Positions 8,303-16,702 of a DNA stretch of 64,000 nucleotides are shown here, piece after piece. The translations under genes were made by a program, and so were the position numbers. Source of the DNA: CAVQWT01 sp963717705 (GTDB taxonomy: Bacteria; Pseudomonadota; Gammaproteobacteria; Burkholderiales; Casimicrobiaceae). Below the pieces are notes generated by a model. The model was given only the letters and a program-made list of their open reading frames with translations. It had not been told where the DNA came from and did no database searches. Numbering within the stretch: position 1 is the first letter of the stretch; each line of letters starts with the position of its first letter. The stretch is from NCBI GenBank assembly GCA_963717705.1, contig CAVQWT010000002.1, positions 62,001 through 126,000 of the forward strand. Reading direction: 5' to 3'.

Positions 8303-9638
8303 GCCCGCGCCGCCGGCGGGAGGCCGCGGACGGGATCGGGCGACGGCGCCCGAGCCCCGCCCGCTACTTCTTCAGGATCTGGACCGACATCCGACCTTGT
8401 ACGCCGGGGACGTGCCACGGTGCGCCGCCCGTCGTCGCGGTCCCGTTGGAGCTGACGATCATTCCGGCCCCCGTTCCCGCGAAGTAGTTCGTCGTGCTGC
8501 CCGGCGCGTAGCTCCGACGGGCACACAGGTAGTACGTATAGCTGCCGGCCGCACCCGTGACCTGCGTGACCGAAGCCATCGCCGTCATGTACGTCTGGCC
8601 GGTGTCGTTGACGGCATTGAGGAGCACCGTCCCGCCGACGTTGGTCGTGCAGGCCGCATCGGAGAAGAGCCCGACCTCGGCGCCGGATCCCGCGCTTCCG
8701 GAGTTGCTGTTCACGTATCCGCCCACGGTGAACTGCACGAGCGCCGCACCCGAAGCGGGTACGGTGAACGAGAGGGACAAGCCGGGCAGCTGCGCGTAGC
8801 TGTTCGTCGCCGGGTTCGCTGCGATCGACAGGTAGTTCGTGCCGGCTGCCGACAACGCGTCCTGTCCGGTCGTCCCGGCCACCCCGGTGGCGCCGGTTGC
8901 ACCTGCGGAACCGGTTGCGCCCGTCGGCCCCTGTGGACCGATAGCACCCTGCGGGCCGGCCGGACCAGTGGCCCCAGTCGCGCCCGTCGCCCCTGTTGCG
9001 CCCGTCGCCCCTGTTGTGCCCACTGCACCGGTTGCACCGGCAGCGCCCGGATTGCCCGCGATATTGATGTTCCAATCGTCGTTTGACAGCCCGGAGCCGT
9101 TGAGGGTGTCGACGTCGATTGTCAACGCCGTCCCGCTGTAGGCGGTGACAAGGCCCTCCATGTAATTGGTGGGAGTCCCGTTCAAGCTGGCTCGCGCACG
9201 CGCCCCCACCGTGTAGGCGAGACCCGACTGGATCGCAAAGGTTCGCGAGCCGAATCCAAAGGAAAGGGTGGTCGGCGATGTTGCGGCGTACCCAGCGCCG
9301 GTAGCACCCGTTGCGCCAGTGGCGCCCGCGAGGCCCTGCGGACCGGCCGCCCCGGTCGCCCCTGGCACACCCTGCGGACCGGTGTCGCCGGTCGGGCCCT
9401 GCGGACCGGTCGGACCCTGGATACCTTGAATACCCTGGATACCCTGCGCACCAGTGGCACCGGTGGCGCCGATCGGACCAACCGGACCGGTCGCGCCGGT
9501 GGCTCCTGCGATCCCCTGCGGACCGGTCGCACCCACCGCACCGTCGGCACCGGTGGCCCCGGCCGCTCCCGTCGCGCCGGCCGCACCCGTCGGCCCGGTG
9601 GCGCCCGCGGCACCGGTCGCGCCGGTCGCGCCGACCGG

Positions 9639-9815
9639 ACCCACCAGCGACACGCCCGCCGGCCACGCCCCGGCCGCCTTCGGCCCATAGATCAGGCTGG
9701 TCACCGTGTCGATGTAGAAGTCACCATCCACGCCGGTGCCCGGCACCGGCGCCACCGTCCCGCTCAGTACCGTCCGCCCGTCCGCACCCGCCGCCCCGGT
9801 GGGACCCTGCGGACC
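9639..9815 (-). repeat. Second copy of a duplicated non-collagen module inside the collagen-like gene
   Basis: Encodes a module with 'GRTVLSG', 'PGTGVDGDFYIDTV' and 'LIYGPKAAGAWPAG'. It is almost identical to the copy at about 10088-10264. The offset is 449 nt, which is not a multiple of three; this agrees with two single-base frame changes lying between the copies. Confidence 0.85.
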
Positions 9816-10087
9816 CGCTGCCCCGGTCGCCCCTGGCACACCCTGCGGACCGGTGTCACCGGTCAGGCCGATCGGACCGGTCGGCCCCGGCGGCGCCGAT
9901 CGGACCGGTCGCCCCGGTGGCGCCGATCGGACCGGTCGCCCCGGTGGCGCCAATCGGACCGGTCGCCCCGGTGGCTCCGGCGATCCCTTGCGGACCGGTC
10001 GCACCCGTCGCGCCGTCCGCACCGGTGGCCCCGTGCGTCGCGCCGGCGGAACCGGTCGCCCCGGCTCACCCCGGTCGCTCCGGCCGG

Positions 10088-10264
10088 ACCCACCAGCGAC
10101 ACCCCCGCCGGCCACGCCCCGGCCGCCTTCGGCCCGTAGATCAGGCTGGCCACCGTGTCGATATAGAAGTCTCCATCCACGCCGGTGCCCGGCACCGGCG
10201 CCACAATCCCGCTCAATACCGTCCTGCCGTCCGCACCCGCCGCCCCGGTCGGACCTTGCGCGCC
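10088..10264 (-). repeat. First copy of the duplicated module in the collagen-like gene
   Basis: Direct repeat partner of about 9639-9815, with the same protein module differing at only a few positions (for example SGIVAP versus SGTVAP). It marks an internal segmental duplication of repeat plus module. Confidence 0.85.
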
Positions 10265-10696
10265 CGGCGCCCCGGCCGCCCCCGCCACACCCTGCGGACC
10301 GGCGTCGCCGGTCGGGCCCTGCGGTCCTTGGGGTCCGGTCGCCCCCGCCAACCCGGTCGCGCCCGCGACGCCGGTCGCCCCGGCGGGCCCTGTCGGCCCG
10401 GTAGGCCCGGTCGGACCCGTCGGACCCAGCGGGGTCGACGCGCACGGCCCGAGCACCCCGCCCGCCGAAAAGCACAATAGGTTCGCCTGCGCCGCGGCCG
10501 ACGAAAGACCGGGAATCGTCACCGTTCCGTTCGGCCCGCTAACCAGGAACCGCGCGAGCCCGCTGGTACCGTCCCGCACGACGAAGTTGCTCGCGGGGGC
10601 GATTCGAAGGTCGAGGTCGGCCGCGACCACAAGCGTGGACGTCGTGACCAATACCAGCGCGGCCGCCAGCGGCCGAAGACGAAACTGTGGTGTCAT

Positions 10697-11098
10697 GAAT
10701 TGGATCCCTTTGCGCTCGATTGGTGTTTCGCCGCGCGGAAACGCGGCATGGTTGCAGCGAATGCCTGAGTGCCGGTGCCGGCGCGGGAAGCGATGCCCAT
10801 TGCGACAACTCGTCCGCCCGGCCTCCTCCCCTGCGCCTGTCCTCGGATCGGCGAATGACGCCCCGCGTCAGGCCCGTCGAATCGACCGGCGCCCAAGGGC
10901 ACCCGTCGCACGGCCGTTCACGAGCTACCATTCGTCGGTGTGCCGAAGCCAGCTCAATCAGGCCGATTCTAGCAATTGCCGTGCCGCGCCACAGCGTTCG
11001 GCGTTGCGCGCGACCCCGCGGACAGGGCGGGAAGCCCTAAAATGTGCGGGCACGCCGCCCGTGACCCGGCACCACCCGCTCCGTTCGAAGCCAACCCT
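10697..11098. promoter_or_regulatory. Divergent intergenic region, collagen-like gene / glycosyltransferase
   Basis: This 402-nt gap holds no convincing gene. On the minus strand an extended -10 (TGCTAGAAT; TAGAAT at 10966-10971) points to the collagen-like gene. On the plus strand TAAAAT at 11038-11043 lies 55 nt before the glycosyltransferase ATG. The region is less GC-rich near 10955-10985 than its surroundings. Confidence 0.4.
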
Positions 11099-12190
11099 AT
11101 GCCTCGTCCCGATCCGACGCCGATCTGCCTGAACATGATCGTGAAGAATGAGGCGCACGTCATTCGTCGCTGCCTCGATTCAGTCCGCGCCCACATTGCG
11201 CACTGGGTGATCGTTGACACCGGCTCGACGGATGGCACCCAGGACATCGTGCGCGACCACCTGCGCGACCTGCCCGGGGAACTGCATGAGCGGGCCTGGC
11301 GCGACTTCGGCAGCAATCGCAGCGAGGCGCTGGCGCTGGCGCGCGGATTTGCGCCCTATGTGCTGGTCATGGACGCCGACAACGTGCTGCACACGCCCGC
11401 CGGGTACGCTTTCTGCGACCTGCAGGCTGACGGGTATTGGCTCACCCACCGCTATGCGGGCGTCGAATACGTGCTTCCGCTGCTGCTGGCCGACCGCATC
11501 GAATGGCGCTACGAGGGAGTCCTGCACGAGTACGTCACCGCCGCGACGCCGCACAGCTTCGCCCCCCTCGAGGGTCCGTGGATCGAGCAGCTGCACGAAG
11601 GCGCGCGCAGCCGCGATCCGGAAACCTATCGCAAGGACGCGGCGATCCTCGAAGCGGCGCTGGTGCGCGAACCCGGCAATACGCGCTATGCGTTCTATTA
11701 CGCGCAGAGCCTGCGCGACGCGGGCGAGACCCGGCGCGCCCGCGACGCGTTTCGCCGACGGGCCGGGATGGGGGGGTGGGACGAGGAGGCGTGGTACTCC
11801 GGGTTCCAGGCCGCGCTGCTCGACGAGCGCCTGGGGGAATCGGCGGCGGCGGTTCAGCACGCGTACCTCGCCGCTTTCCAGGCGCGCCCTACCCGCGCCG
11901 AGCCGCTGGTCGAACTCGCGCGGTTCCATCGCGCGCGGCAGCAGCATGCGCTGGCCCTTGTCTATGCCAGGCAGGCGGCGGGCATGCCGCGCCCGCCCGA
12001 CCGGCTGTTCGTCGACGAAGCCACCTATGCCTGGCGCGCGCTCGACGAGCTCGCGATCGCCGGGTGGTACGCGGGAGCCCGCGCCGAGGGCCGCGCCGCG
12101 GCGCAGCGGCTGCTTGCGGAGAACCGGTTCCCCCCGGCCGAGCGGCCGCGGATCGAGGCGAACTGCGCGTTCTACAAGGTGTCACAGTGA
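11099..12190 (+). CDS. Family-2 glycosyltransferase with C-terminal helical repeats
   Basis: The N-terminal 200 residues are a GT-A fold: 'CLNMIVKNEAHVIRRCLDSV', 'VDTGSTDGTQDIV' and the DxD-type motif 'VMDADN' for nucleotide-sugar and metal binding. The C-terminal 160 residues are Ala/Arg-rich helices that look like TPR repeats ('NTRYAFYYAQSLRDAG'). Such glycosyltransferase-TPR proteins often glycosylate proteins or peptides. The gene is divergent from the collagen-like gene, whose many Gly-X-Thr triplets are potential O-glycosylation sites, so that protein is a plausible target (inference). ATG 11099 was chosen because homologous domains start at 'ICLNMI'. 363 residues, no signal peptide. 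Confidence 0.85.
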   Translation: MPRPDPTPICLNMIVKNEAHVIRRCLDSVRAHIAHWVIVDTGSTDGTQDIVRDHLRDLPGELHERAWRDFGSNRSEALALARGFAPYVLVMDADNVLHTPAGYAFCDLQADGYWLTHRYAGVEYVLPLLLADRIEWRYEGVLHEYVTAATPHSFAPLEGPWIEQLHEGARSRDPETYRKDAAILEAALVREPGNTRYAFYYAQSLRDAGETRRARDAFRRRAGMGGWDEEAWYSGFQAALLDERLGESAAAVQHAYLAAFQARPTRAEPLVELARFHRARQQHALALVYARQAAGMPRPPDRLFVDEATYAWRALDELAIAGWYAGARAEGRAAAQRLLAENRFPPAERPRIEANCAFYKVSQ

Positions 12191-12194
12191 TTTA

Positions 12195-12222
12195 GCGGAA
12201 CGGGGCGCGAAGCCCCGCTCCG
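12195..12222 (+). terminator. Hairpin after the glycosyltransferase gene
   Basis: ggaacggggc-gcgaa-gccccgctcc can form a stem of about 10 bp with one mismatch, 5 nt after the stop codon. No U-tract follows, so this is a possible but weak terminator. Confidence 0.4.
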
Positions 12223-12289
12223 TGATAAATTGAGTACCGTGCCGGCAGTTGGGCACGCCGTCGGTCTTCTTCACCTCCAGGAGTTCTTC

Positions 12290-12601
12290 ATGACCGCATC
12301 CACCGACCGCACCCGCGACAAGATCGTCGACGAGTTTTCCGCCATCGTCGGCGAAGCCGAAACGCTGCTGAACAAGGCCGCCACCGAAACCGGAGACAAG
12401 GCCCGCGACATCAGGTCGCAGGTCGAGTCCAAGCTGCTCAGCGCCAAGCTGCGCCTGCAGGAACTCGAAGGGCAGGCCGTCGACCGCGCGAAGGAAGCCG
12501 CGCGCGTCACCGACGACTACGTCCACGACCACCCGTGGCAGGCGATCGGCGCGGCGGCGGCCGTCGGCTTCGTCGTCGGCCTGATGATGAACCGCCGCTG
12601 A
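12290..12601 (+). CDS. DUF883 / ElaB-YqjD family membrane-anchored protein
   Basis: The 103-residue protein has a long amphipathic, coiled-coil-like helix (residues 10-75) followed by 'HPWQAIGAAAAVGFVVGLMM', a glycine-zipper membrane anchor typical of ElaB/YqjD. Family members sit in the inner membrane and, in E. coli, associate with ribosomes in stationary phase. AGGAG lies just before ATG 12290, which decides this start over an upstream ATG at 12230. It is the first gene of a YqjD/YqjE/YqjK-like trio. Confidence 0.9.
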   Translation: MTASTDRTRDKIVDEFSAIVGEAETLLNKAATETGDKARDIRSQVESKLLSAKLRLQELEGQAVDRAKEAARVTDDYVHDHPWQAIGAAAAVGFVVGLMMNRR

Positions 12602-12672
12602 AACCACGATAAGCGCATGCCGGCCGCGTCGTCGCCATGGTGGCGGCGCCGGGCCGGGGGCGATCGGACGCC

Positions 12673-13086
12673 GTGAACCAGACTCCATCCCGCGCCGGGG
12701 GCATCTCTGGCGCACTGACGCGCCTGTCGGCGACGCTGGTGTCGCTCGTCCACACCCGCGCCGCGCTGGCGTCGGTGGAGTTCGCCGAGGAGCGCGAGCG
12801 TGCTGTCGCCCGGCTGGTGCTGCTGGTCGTCGCGGCCGTGGCCTTCGGATTCGCCGCCCTGTTCGCGTCGGCGCTGGTCGCAGTCTGGTTCTGGGACACC
12901 TACCGGCTCGCGGCCATCGCGGGCGTCATGCTGTTCTGGGCCGCGGTCGGCGCGATCGCGATGCTGCGCCTGGGCCAGCGCCGCCGCTCCGCGCCGCGCG
13001 CTTTCGCGGCGACGCTGGCCGAGCTCGAGCGCGATCGCGCATGGCTGGAGGCGCGGGCGGCGCGCCTGCGCGACGGCGAGGAGTGA
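12673..13086 (+). CDS. YqjE / phage-holin-superfamily membrane protein
   Basis: Two transmembrane helices (about residues 49-75 and 80-100) sit between an N-terminal helix ('GALTRLSATLVSLVHTRAALASVEFAEE') and a basic C-terminal helix. This is the YqjE layout (holin-X superfamily). The family is an inner-membrane partner of YqjD and is not known to be a lysis protein. The start is uncertain: GTG 12673 has a G-rich stretch in front, while ATG 12637 would add 12 residues. The next gene starts 4 nt after its stop, so the genes form an operon. Confidence 0.82.
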   Translation: MNQTPSRAGGISGALTRLSATLVSLVHTRAALASVEFAEERERAVARLVLLVVAAVAFGFAALFASALVAVWFWDTYRLAAIAGVMLFWAAVGAIAMLRLGQRRRSAPRAFAATLAELERDRAWLEARAARLRDGEE

Positions 13087-13090
13087 CGCG

Positions 13091-13366
13091 ATGAGCGACC
13101 GTCCCCGCGATCTCGCCGAACGCCGCGCGCTGCTGGTCGCGCGCGCGTCGCTGGACCGCGCGCAGCTGACGCTCGCCGTCCACGACCTCAAGCTCGCGAT
13201 CTCCCCGCCGCCGTCGCCGGAGGCCGCCGCGCGCGGCCGCGGCATCGCGTCGAAGCTGGTCCGCTTCGCCGTGCCGCTGCTCGGCGCCACCCGCGCCGGG
13301 CGCTGGCTGCGGTTCGCGTCGATCGGCCTGGCAGTGCTGCGGATCGCGCGCGGCTGGCGCGGCTGA
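13091..13366 (+). CDS. YqjK-like small protein
   Basis: The 91-residue basic protein begins 'RPRDLAERRALLVARASLDRAQL', which matches YqjK-type proteins, and ends in a hydrophobic segment that may be a weak membrane anchor. It is the third gene of the YqjD-YqjE-YqjK-like set, 4 nt after YqjE. Function is unknown; position suggests the same stationary-phase or envelope role. It converges on ubiD with 18 nt between stops. Confidence 0.75.
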   Translation: MSDRPRDLAERRALLVARASLDRAQLTLAVHDLKLAISPPPSPEAAARGRGIASKLVRFAVPLLGATRAGRWLRFASIGLAVLRIARGWRG

Positions 13367-13384
13367 CCCGCGGTACGCGCGCCG

Positions 13385-14902
13385 CTACAACCCCAGCTCC
13401 CGCCACAACGCGTCGACGCGCGATTTCACCGCCGCGTCCATCGCGATCGGCCGGCCCCACTCGCGCTGCGTCTCGCCGGGCCACTTGTTGGTCGCGTCGA
13501 TGCCCATCTTGCTGCCGAGCCCCGCCACCGGCGACGCGAAGTCGAGGTAGTCGATCGGCGTCTGCTCGACGGTGGTGACGTCGCGTGCCGGGTCGACGCG
13601 CGTGGTGAGCGCCCAGACCACGTCCTTCCAGTTGCGGATGTCGACGTCGTCGTCGGTGACGATAATGAACTTGGTGTACATGAACTGGCGCAGGAAGCTC
13701 CACACGCCGAACATCACGCGCTTGGCGTGCCCCGGATACTGCTTCTTCAGCGACACCACCGCCAGCCGGTAGCTGCAGCCCTCGGGCGGCAGGTAGAAGT
13801 CGGCGATTTCCGGGAACTGCTTCTGCAGCAGCGGCACGAACACCTCGTTCAGCGCGACACCGAGGATCGCCGGCTCGTCGGGCGGCTTGCCGGTGTAGGT
13901 CGAGTGGTAGATCGGGTCGCGGCGCAGCGTGATGCGCTCGATGGTCAGCACCGGGAAGCGCTCGACCTCGTTGTAGTAGCCGGTGTGGTCGCCGAACGGG
14001 CCCTCGGCCGCGGTCTCGTAGCCGGTGGGGTCGCCGGTGTCGGGCTGCAGGAAGCCCTCGAGCACGATCTCGGCGGAGGCCGGCACCTGCAGGTCGTGCG
14101 TGATGCAGTCGACGATCTCGGTGCGCGCGCCGCGCAGCAGGCCGGCGAACTGGTATTCGGACAGCGAGTCGGGCACCGGCGTGACGGCGCCGAGGATGGT
14201 CGCGGGATCGGCGCCCAGCGCGACGGCGACCGGGAACGGCGTGCCCGGATGCGCGCGCGCGTGGTCGCGGAAATCGAGCGCGCCGCCGCGGTGGGCGAGC
14301 CAGCGCATGATGACCTTGTTGCGCCCGATCACCTGCTGCCGGTAGATGCCGAGGTTCTGCCGCTTCTTGAGCGGGCCGCGCGTCACCGTCAGGCCCCAGG
14401 TGATCAGCGGTCCGGCGTCGCCCGGCCAGCAGGTCTGCACCGGCAGTCGGCCGAGGTCGACGTCGGCGCCCTCCCAGCGCACTTCCTGGCACGGCGCCGA
14501 CGACCGCAGCTTCGGCGCCATGTCCAGCACTTTCATGAACACCGGTCGCGTGTTCTTCCACGCGTCGACCAGCCCCTTCGGCGGCTCCGGCTCCTTCAGG
14601 AACGCGAGCAGCCGGCCGACCTCGCGCAGGCTCTCGGCCCAGTTCGCGGGGTCGGCGCCCATCGCGCGGGCCACGCGCTGCGGTGTGCCGAAGAGGTTGC
14701 CCAGCACCGGAATCGTGCCGCCGGCGGGCGAGCGGAAGTCGCCCTTCGGCCGCTCGAACAGCAGCGCCGGGCCGCCGGCCTTCAGCACGCGGTCGCAGAG
14801 CTCCGTCATCTCCAGCCGCGGATCGACTTCGGCGGCGACTCGCTTCAGCTCGCCGACGGCCTCGAGTTGCGCCAGGAAGTCGCGCAGGTCGGTGTATTTC
14901 AT
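13385..14902 (-). CDS. ubiD: 4-hydroxy-3-polyprenylbenzoate decarboxylase
   Basis: UbiD removes the carboxyl group of 3-polyprenyl-4-hydroxybenzoate in ubiquinone synthesis using prenylated FMN made by UbiX. The 505-residue protein has the family pattern from the start ('YTDLRDFLAQLEAVGELKRV'), the central prFMN/metal region ('NLGIYRQQVIGRNKVIMRW', 'HRGGALDF') and the catalytic region 'AEGPFGDHTGYYN' containing the conserved Glu. The ATG at 14902 lies only 7 nt after a TACCAT -10-like box (14910-14915, extended by TGC). ubiA, the preceding step, is 8 kb away. Confidence 0.95.
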   Translation of the reverse strand: MKYTDLRDFLAQLEAVGELKRVAAEVDPRLEMTELCDRVLKAGGPALLFERPKGDFRSPAGGTIPVLGNLFGTPQRVARAMGADPANWAESLREVGRLLAFLKEPEPPKGLVDAWKNTRPVFMKVLDMAPKLRSSAPCQEVRWEGADVDLGRLPVQTCWPGDAGPLITWGLTVTRGPLKKRQNLGIYRQQVIGRNKVIMRWLAHRGGALDFRDHARAHPGTPFPVAVALGADPATILGAVTPVPDSLSEYQFAGLLRGARTEIVDCITHDLQVPASAEIVLEGFLQPDTGDPTGYETAAEGPFGDHTGYYNEVERFPVLTIERITLRRDPIYHSTYTGKPPDEPAILGVALNEVFVPLLQKQFPEIADFYLPPEGCSYRLAVVSLKKQYPGHAKRVMFGVWSFLRQFMYTKFIIVTDDDVDIRNWKDVVWALTTRVDPARDVTTVEQTPIDYLDFASPVAGLGSKMGIDATNKWPGETQREWGRPIAMDAAVKSRVDALWRELGL

Positions 14903-14909
14903 CGGGACG

Positions 14910-14915
14910 ATGGTA
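14910..14915 (-). promoter_or_regulatory. Extended -10 box (TGC-TACCAT) for ubiD
   Basis: On the minus strand TTTGCTACCAT ends 7 nt before the ubiD ATG, so the transcript would have almost no leader. Confidence 0.4.
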
Positions 14916-14946
14916 GCAAACGCGCCGGCGCCCGGCGCCACCCGCG

Positions 14947-16620
14947 CTAGAACAGGCCGACGATGCGGCCGTCGTCGGTGACGTCGATCTGCGCGGCCGA
15001 CGGCACCCTGGGCAGGCCCGGCATGGTCATGACGTCGCCGCAGACCATGACGACGAACTGCGCGCCGGCGGCGAGCCGCACCTCGCGGATGTTGAGCACG
15101 TGCCCGCTCGGCGCGCCGTGCAGCAGCGGGTCGGTGGAAAACGAGTACTGCGTCTTGGCGATGCACACGGGATAGTGCCCGTAGCCCTCGGCCTGCAGCT
15201 CGCGGATCCGCGCGCGGACCTTGCTGTCGGCGGTCACCTCCGACGCGCCGTAGATCGTCGTCGCGATCTTGCTCACCTTGTCCCACAGCGTGTCGGCGTC
15301 GTCGTAGACGAAGCGGAAGTCGCCGGGGACGCGGTCGATGGTGTCGACCACGGCGCGCGCGAGGTCCTCGGCGCCGGCGCCGCCGTCGGCCCAGTGCCGC
15401 GCGACGACGACCGGCGCGTCGTGGTGCGCGATCTTGCGCCGCAGCAGCGCGATCTCGGCGTCGGTGTCGGTGGCGAAATGGTTGATCGCGACGACGCAGG
15501 GCAGGCCGTAGTGGACGCGCACGTTGTTGAGGTGGCGTTCGAGGTTGGCCACGCCCTTCTCCAGCGCCGGCAGGTTCTCGCGGGCGAGGTCCGCCACCGC
15601 CACGCCGCCGTGGAACTTGAGCGCGCGCACCGTCGCGACCAGCACCACGACGTCCGGCCGCAGCCCCGACTTGCGGCACTTGATGTCGATGAACTTCTCG
15701 GCGCCGAGGTCCGCGCCGAAGCCCGCCTCGGTTACGACGTAGTCGCCGAGCTTCAGGCCGGCCTTGGTCGCGATCACCGAGTTGCAGCCGTGCGCGATGT
15801 TGCCGAACGGCCCGCCGTGGATCAGCGCCGGGTTGTTCTCCAGCGTCTGCACCAGGTTCGGCTTGATCGCGTCGCGCAGCAGCGCCGCCATCGCGCCGTG
15901 GGCGGCGAGGTCGCGCGCGCGCACCGGCTTGCGGTCGCGGGTGTAGCCGACGACGATGTCGGCGAGGCGCGACTTGAGATCCGCCAGCGAGTCGGCGAGG
16001 CAGAAGATCGCCATCACCTCGGACGCGACGACGATGTCGAAGCCGTCCTCGCGCGGATAGCCGTTGGCGGGCCCGCCCAGCGCGACGGTGATCTCGCGCA
16101 GCGCGCGGTCGTTCATGTCGACGACGCGCTTCCAGGTGATGCGCCGCACGTCGAGGCCGAGCGCGTTGCCGTGGTGGATGTGGTTGTCGATCAGCGCCGC
16201 GAGCAGGTTGTTGGCGACGCCGATGGCGTTGAAGTCGCCGGTGAAGTGGAGGTTGATGTCCTCCATCGGCACCACCTGCGCGTAGCCGCCGCCCGCCGCC
16301 CCGCCCTTCATCCCGAACACCGGGCCGAGCGAAGGCTCGCGCAGGCAGATCACCGCCTTCTTCCCGATGCGGTTGAGCGCGTCGCCGAGACCCACGACGG
16401 TCGTCGTCTTGCCCTCGCCCGCCGGCGTCGGGCTGATCGCCGACACCAGCACCAGCCGTCCGTCGGGGCGCCCGGCGAGGCCGGCAAGCCAGTCGAGCGA
16501 GAGCTTGGCCTTGGTGCGGCCGTAGGGCTCGATCGCGCCGTCGGGAATGCCGAGCCGCGCTGCGATCGCGGCGATCGGCAGCAGCTTCGCCTGCTGCGCA
16601 ATGTCGATGTCGGTGAGCAT
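14947..16620 (-). CDS. fhs: Formate-tetrahydrofolate ligase
   Basis: Joins formate to tetrahydrofolate with ATP, giving 10-formyl-THF for one-carbon metabolism. At 557 residues it has the standard length. Clear motifs: P-loop 'TPAGEGKTTT' (65-74), 'EPSLGPVFGMKGGAAGGGY', 'HFTGDFNAIG', 'NNHIH'-type segment ('LIDNHIHHGN'), 'HGGPFGNIAHGCNS' and the closing 'MPGLPRVPSAAQID'. A strong Shine-Dalgarno (AGGGAGGA) lies just before the ATG at 16620. An SDR gene lies upstream in the same direction, 82 nt away; they may be co-transcribed. Confidence 0.97.
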   Translation of the reverse strand: MLTDIDIAQQAKLLPIAAIAARLGIPDGAIEPYGRTKAKLSLDWLAGLAGRPDGRLVLVSAISPTPAGEGKTTTVVGLGDALNRIGKKAVICLREPSLGPVFGMKGGAAGGGYAQVVPMEDINLHFTGDFNAIGVANNLLAALIDNHIHHGNALGLDVRRITWKRVVDMNDRALREITVALGGPANGYPREDGFDIVVASEVMAIFCLADSLADLKSRLADIVVGYTRDRKPVRARDLAAHGAMAALLRDAIKPNLVQTLENNPALIHGGPFGNIAHGCNSVIATKAGLKLGDYVVTEAGFGADLGAEKFIDIKCRKSGLRPDVVVLVATVRALKFHGGVAVADLARENLPALEKGVANLERHLNNVRVHYGLPCVVAINHFATDTDAEIALLRRKIAHHDAPVVVARHWADGGAGAEDLARAVVDTIDRVPGDFRFVYDDADTLWDKVSKIATTIYGASEVTADSKVRARIRELQAEGYGHYPVCIAKTQYSFSTDPLLHGAPSGHVLNIREVRLAAGAQFVVMVCGDVMTMPGLPRVPSAAQIDVTDDGRIVGLF

Positions 16621-16702
16621 GAAGTGTCCTCCCTGCCGGCGCCGCCGTGGCGGGGCCGGTCGTTGTCGAATGGGCGCGGTATCGCGGTTGCGCCGTCGCC
16701 CG

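Larger units (their letters stand above)
8364..10696 (-). pseudogene. Collagen-like repeat surface protein, reading frame broken twice
   Basis: The gene begins at ATG 10696 (AAGGGA ribosome site just upstream) with a signal peptide (cleavage near VVAA|DL). A short globular domain is followed by long Gly-X-Y repeats, mostly G-A-T, G-P-T and G-P-Q, then a C-terminal beta-rich head of about 170 residues ending 'GRMSVQILKK'. Three reading frames are needed: frame 1 from 10696 to about 10068, a second frame about 10068-9887, and a third from about 9887 to the stop at 8364. Each change equals one extra base (near ggctcacccc and near tcggccccgg). The collagen pattern is intact in all three frames. 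Repaired length is about 776 residues. Unrepaired, only a 277-residue secreted fragment is made (stop at 9863). Repeat-slippage phase variation, a recent mutation or an assembly error are all possible. Confidence 0.8.

Noticed and set aside
9311..10480. Plus-strand frames rich in Pro/Val/Ala within the collagen-like gene
   Set aside because: They are the reverse complement of Gly-X-Y codons and lack start signals; the minus strand has the signal peptide and collagen pattern.
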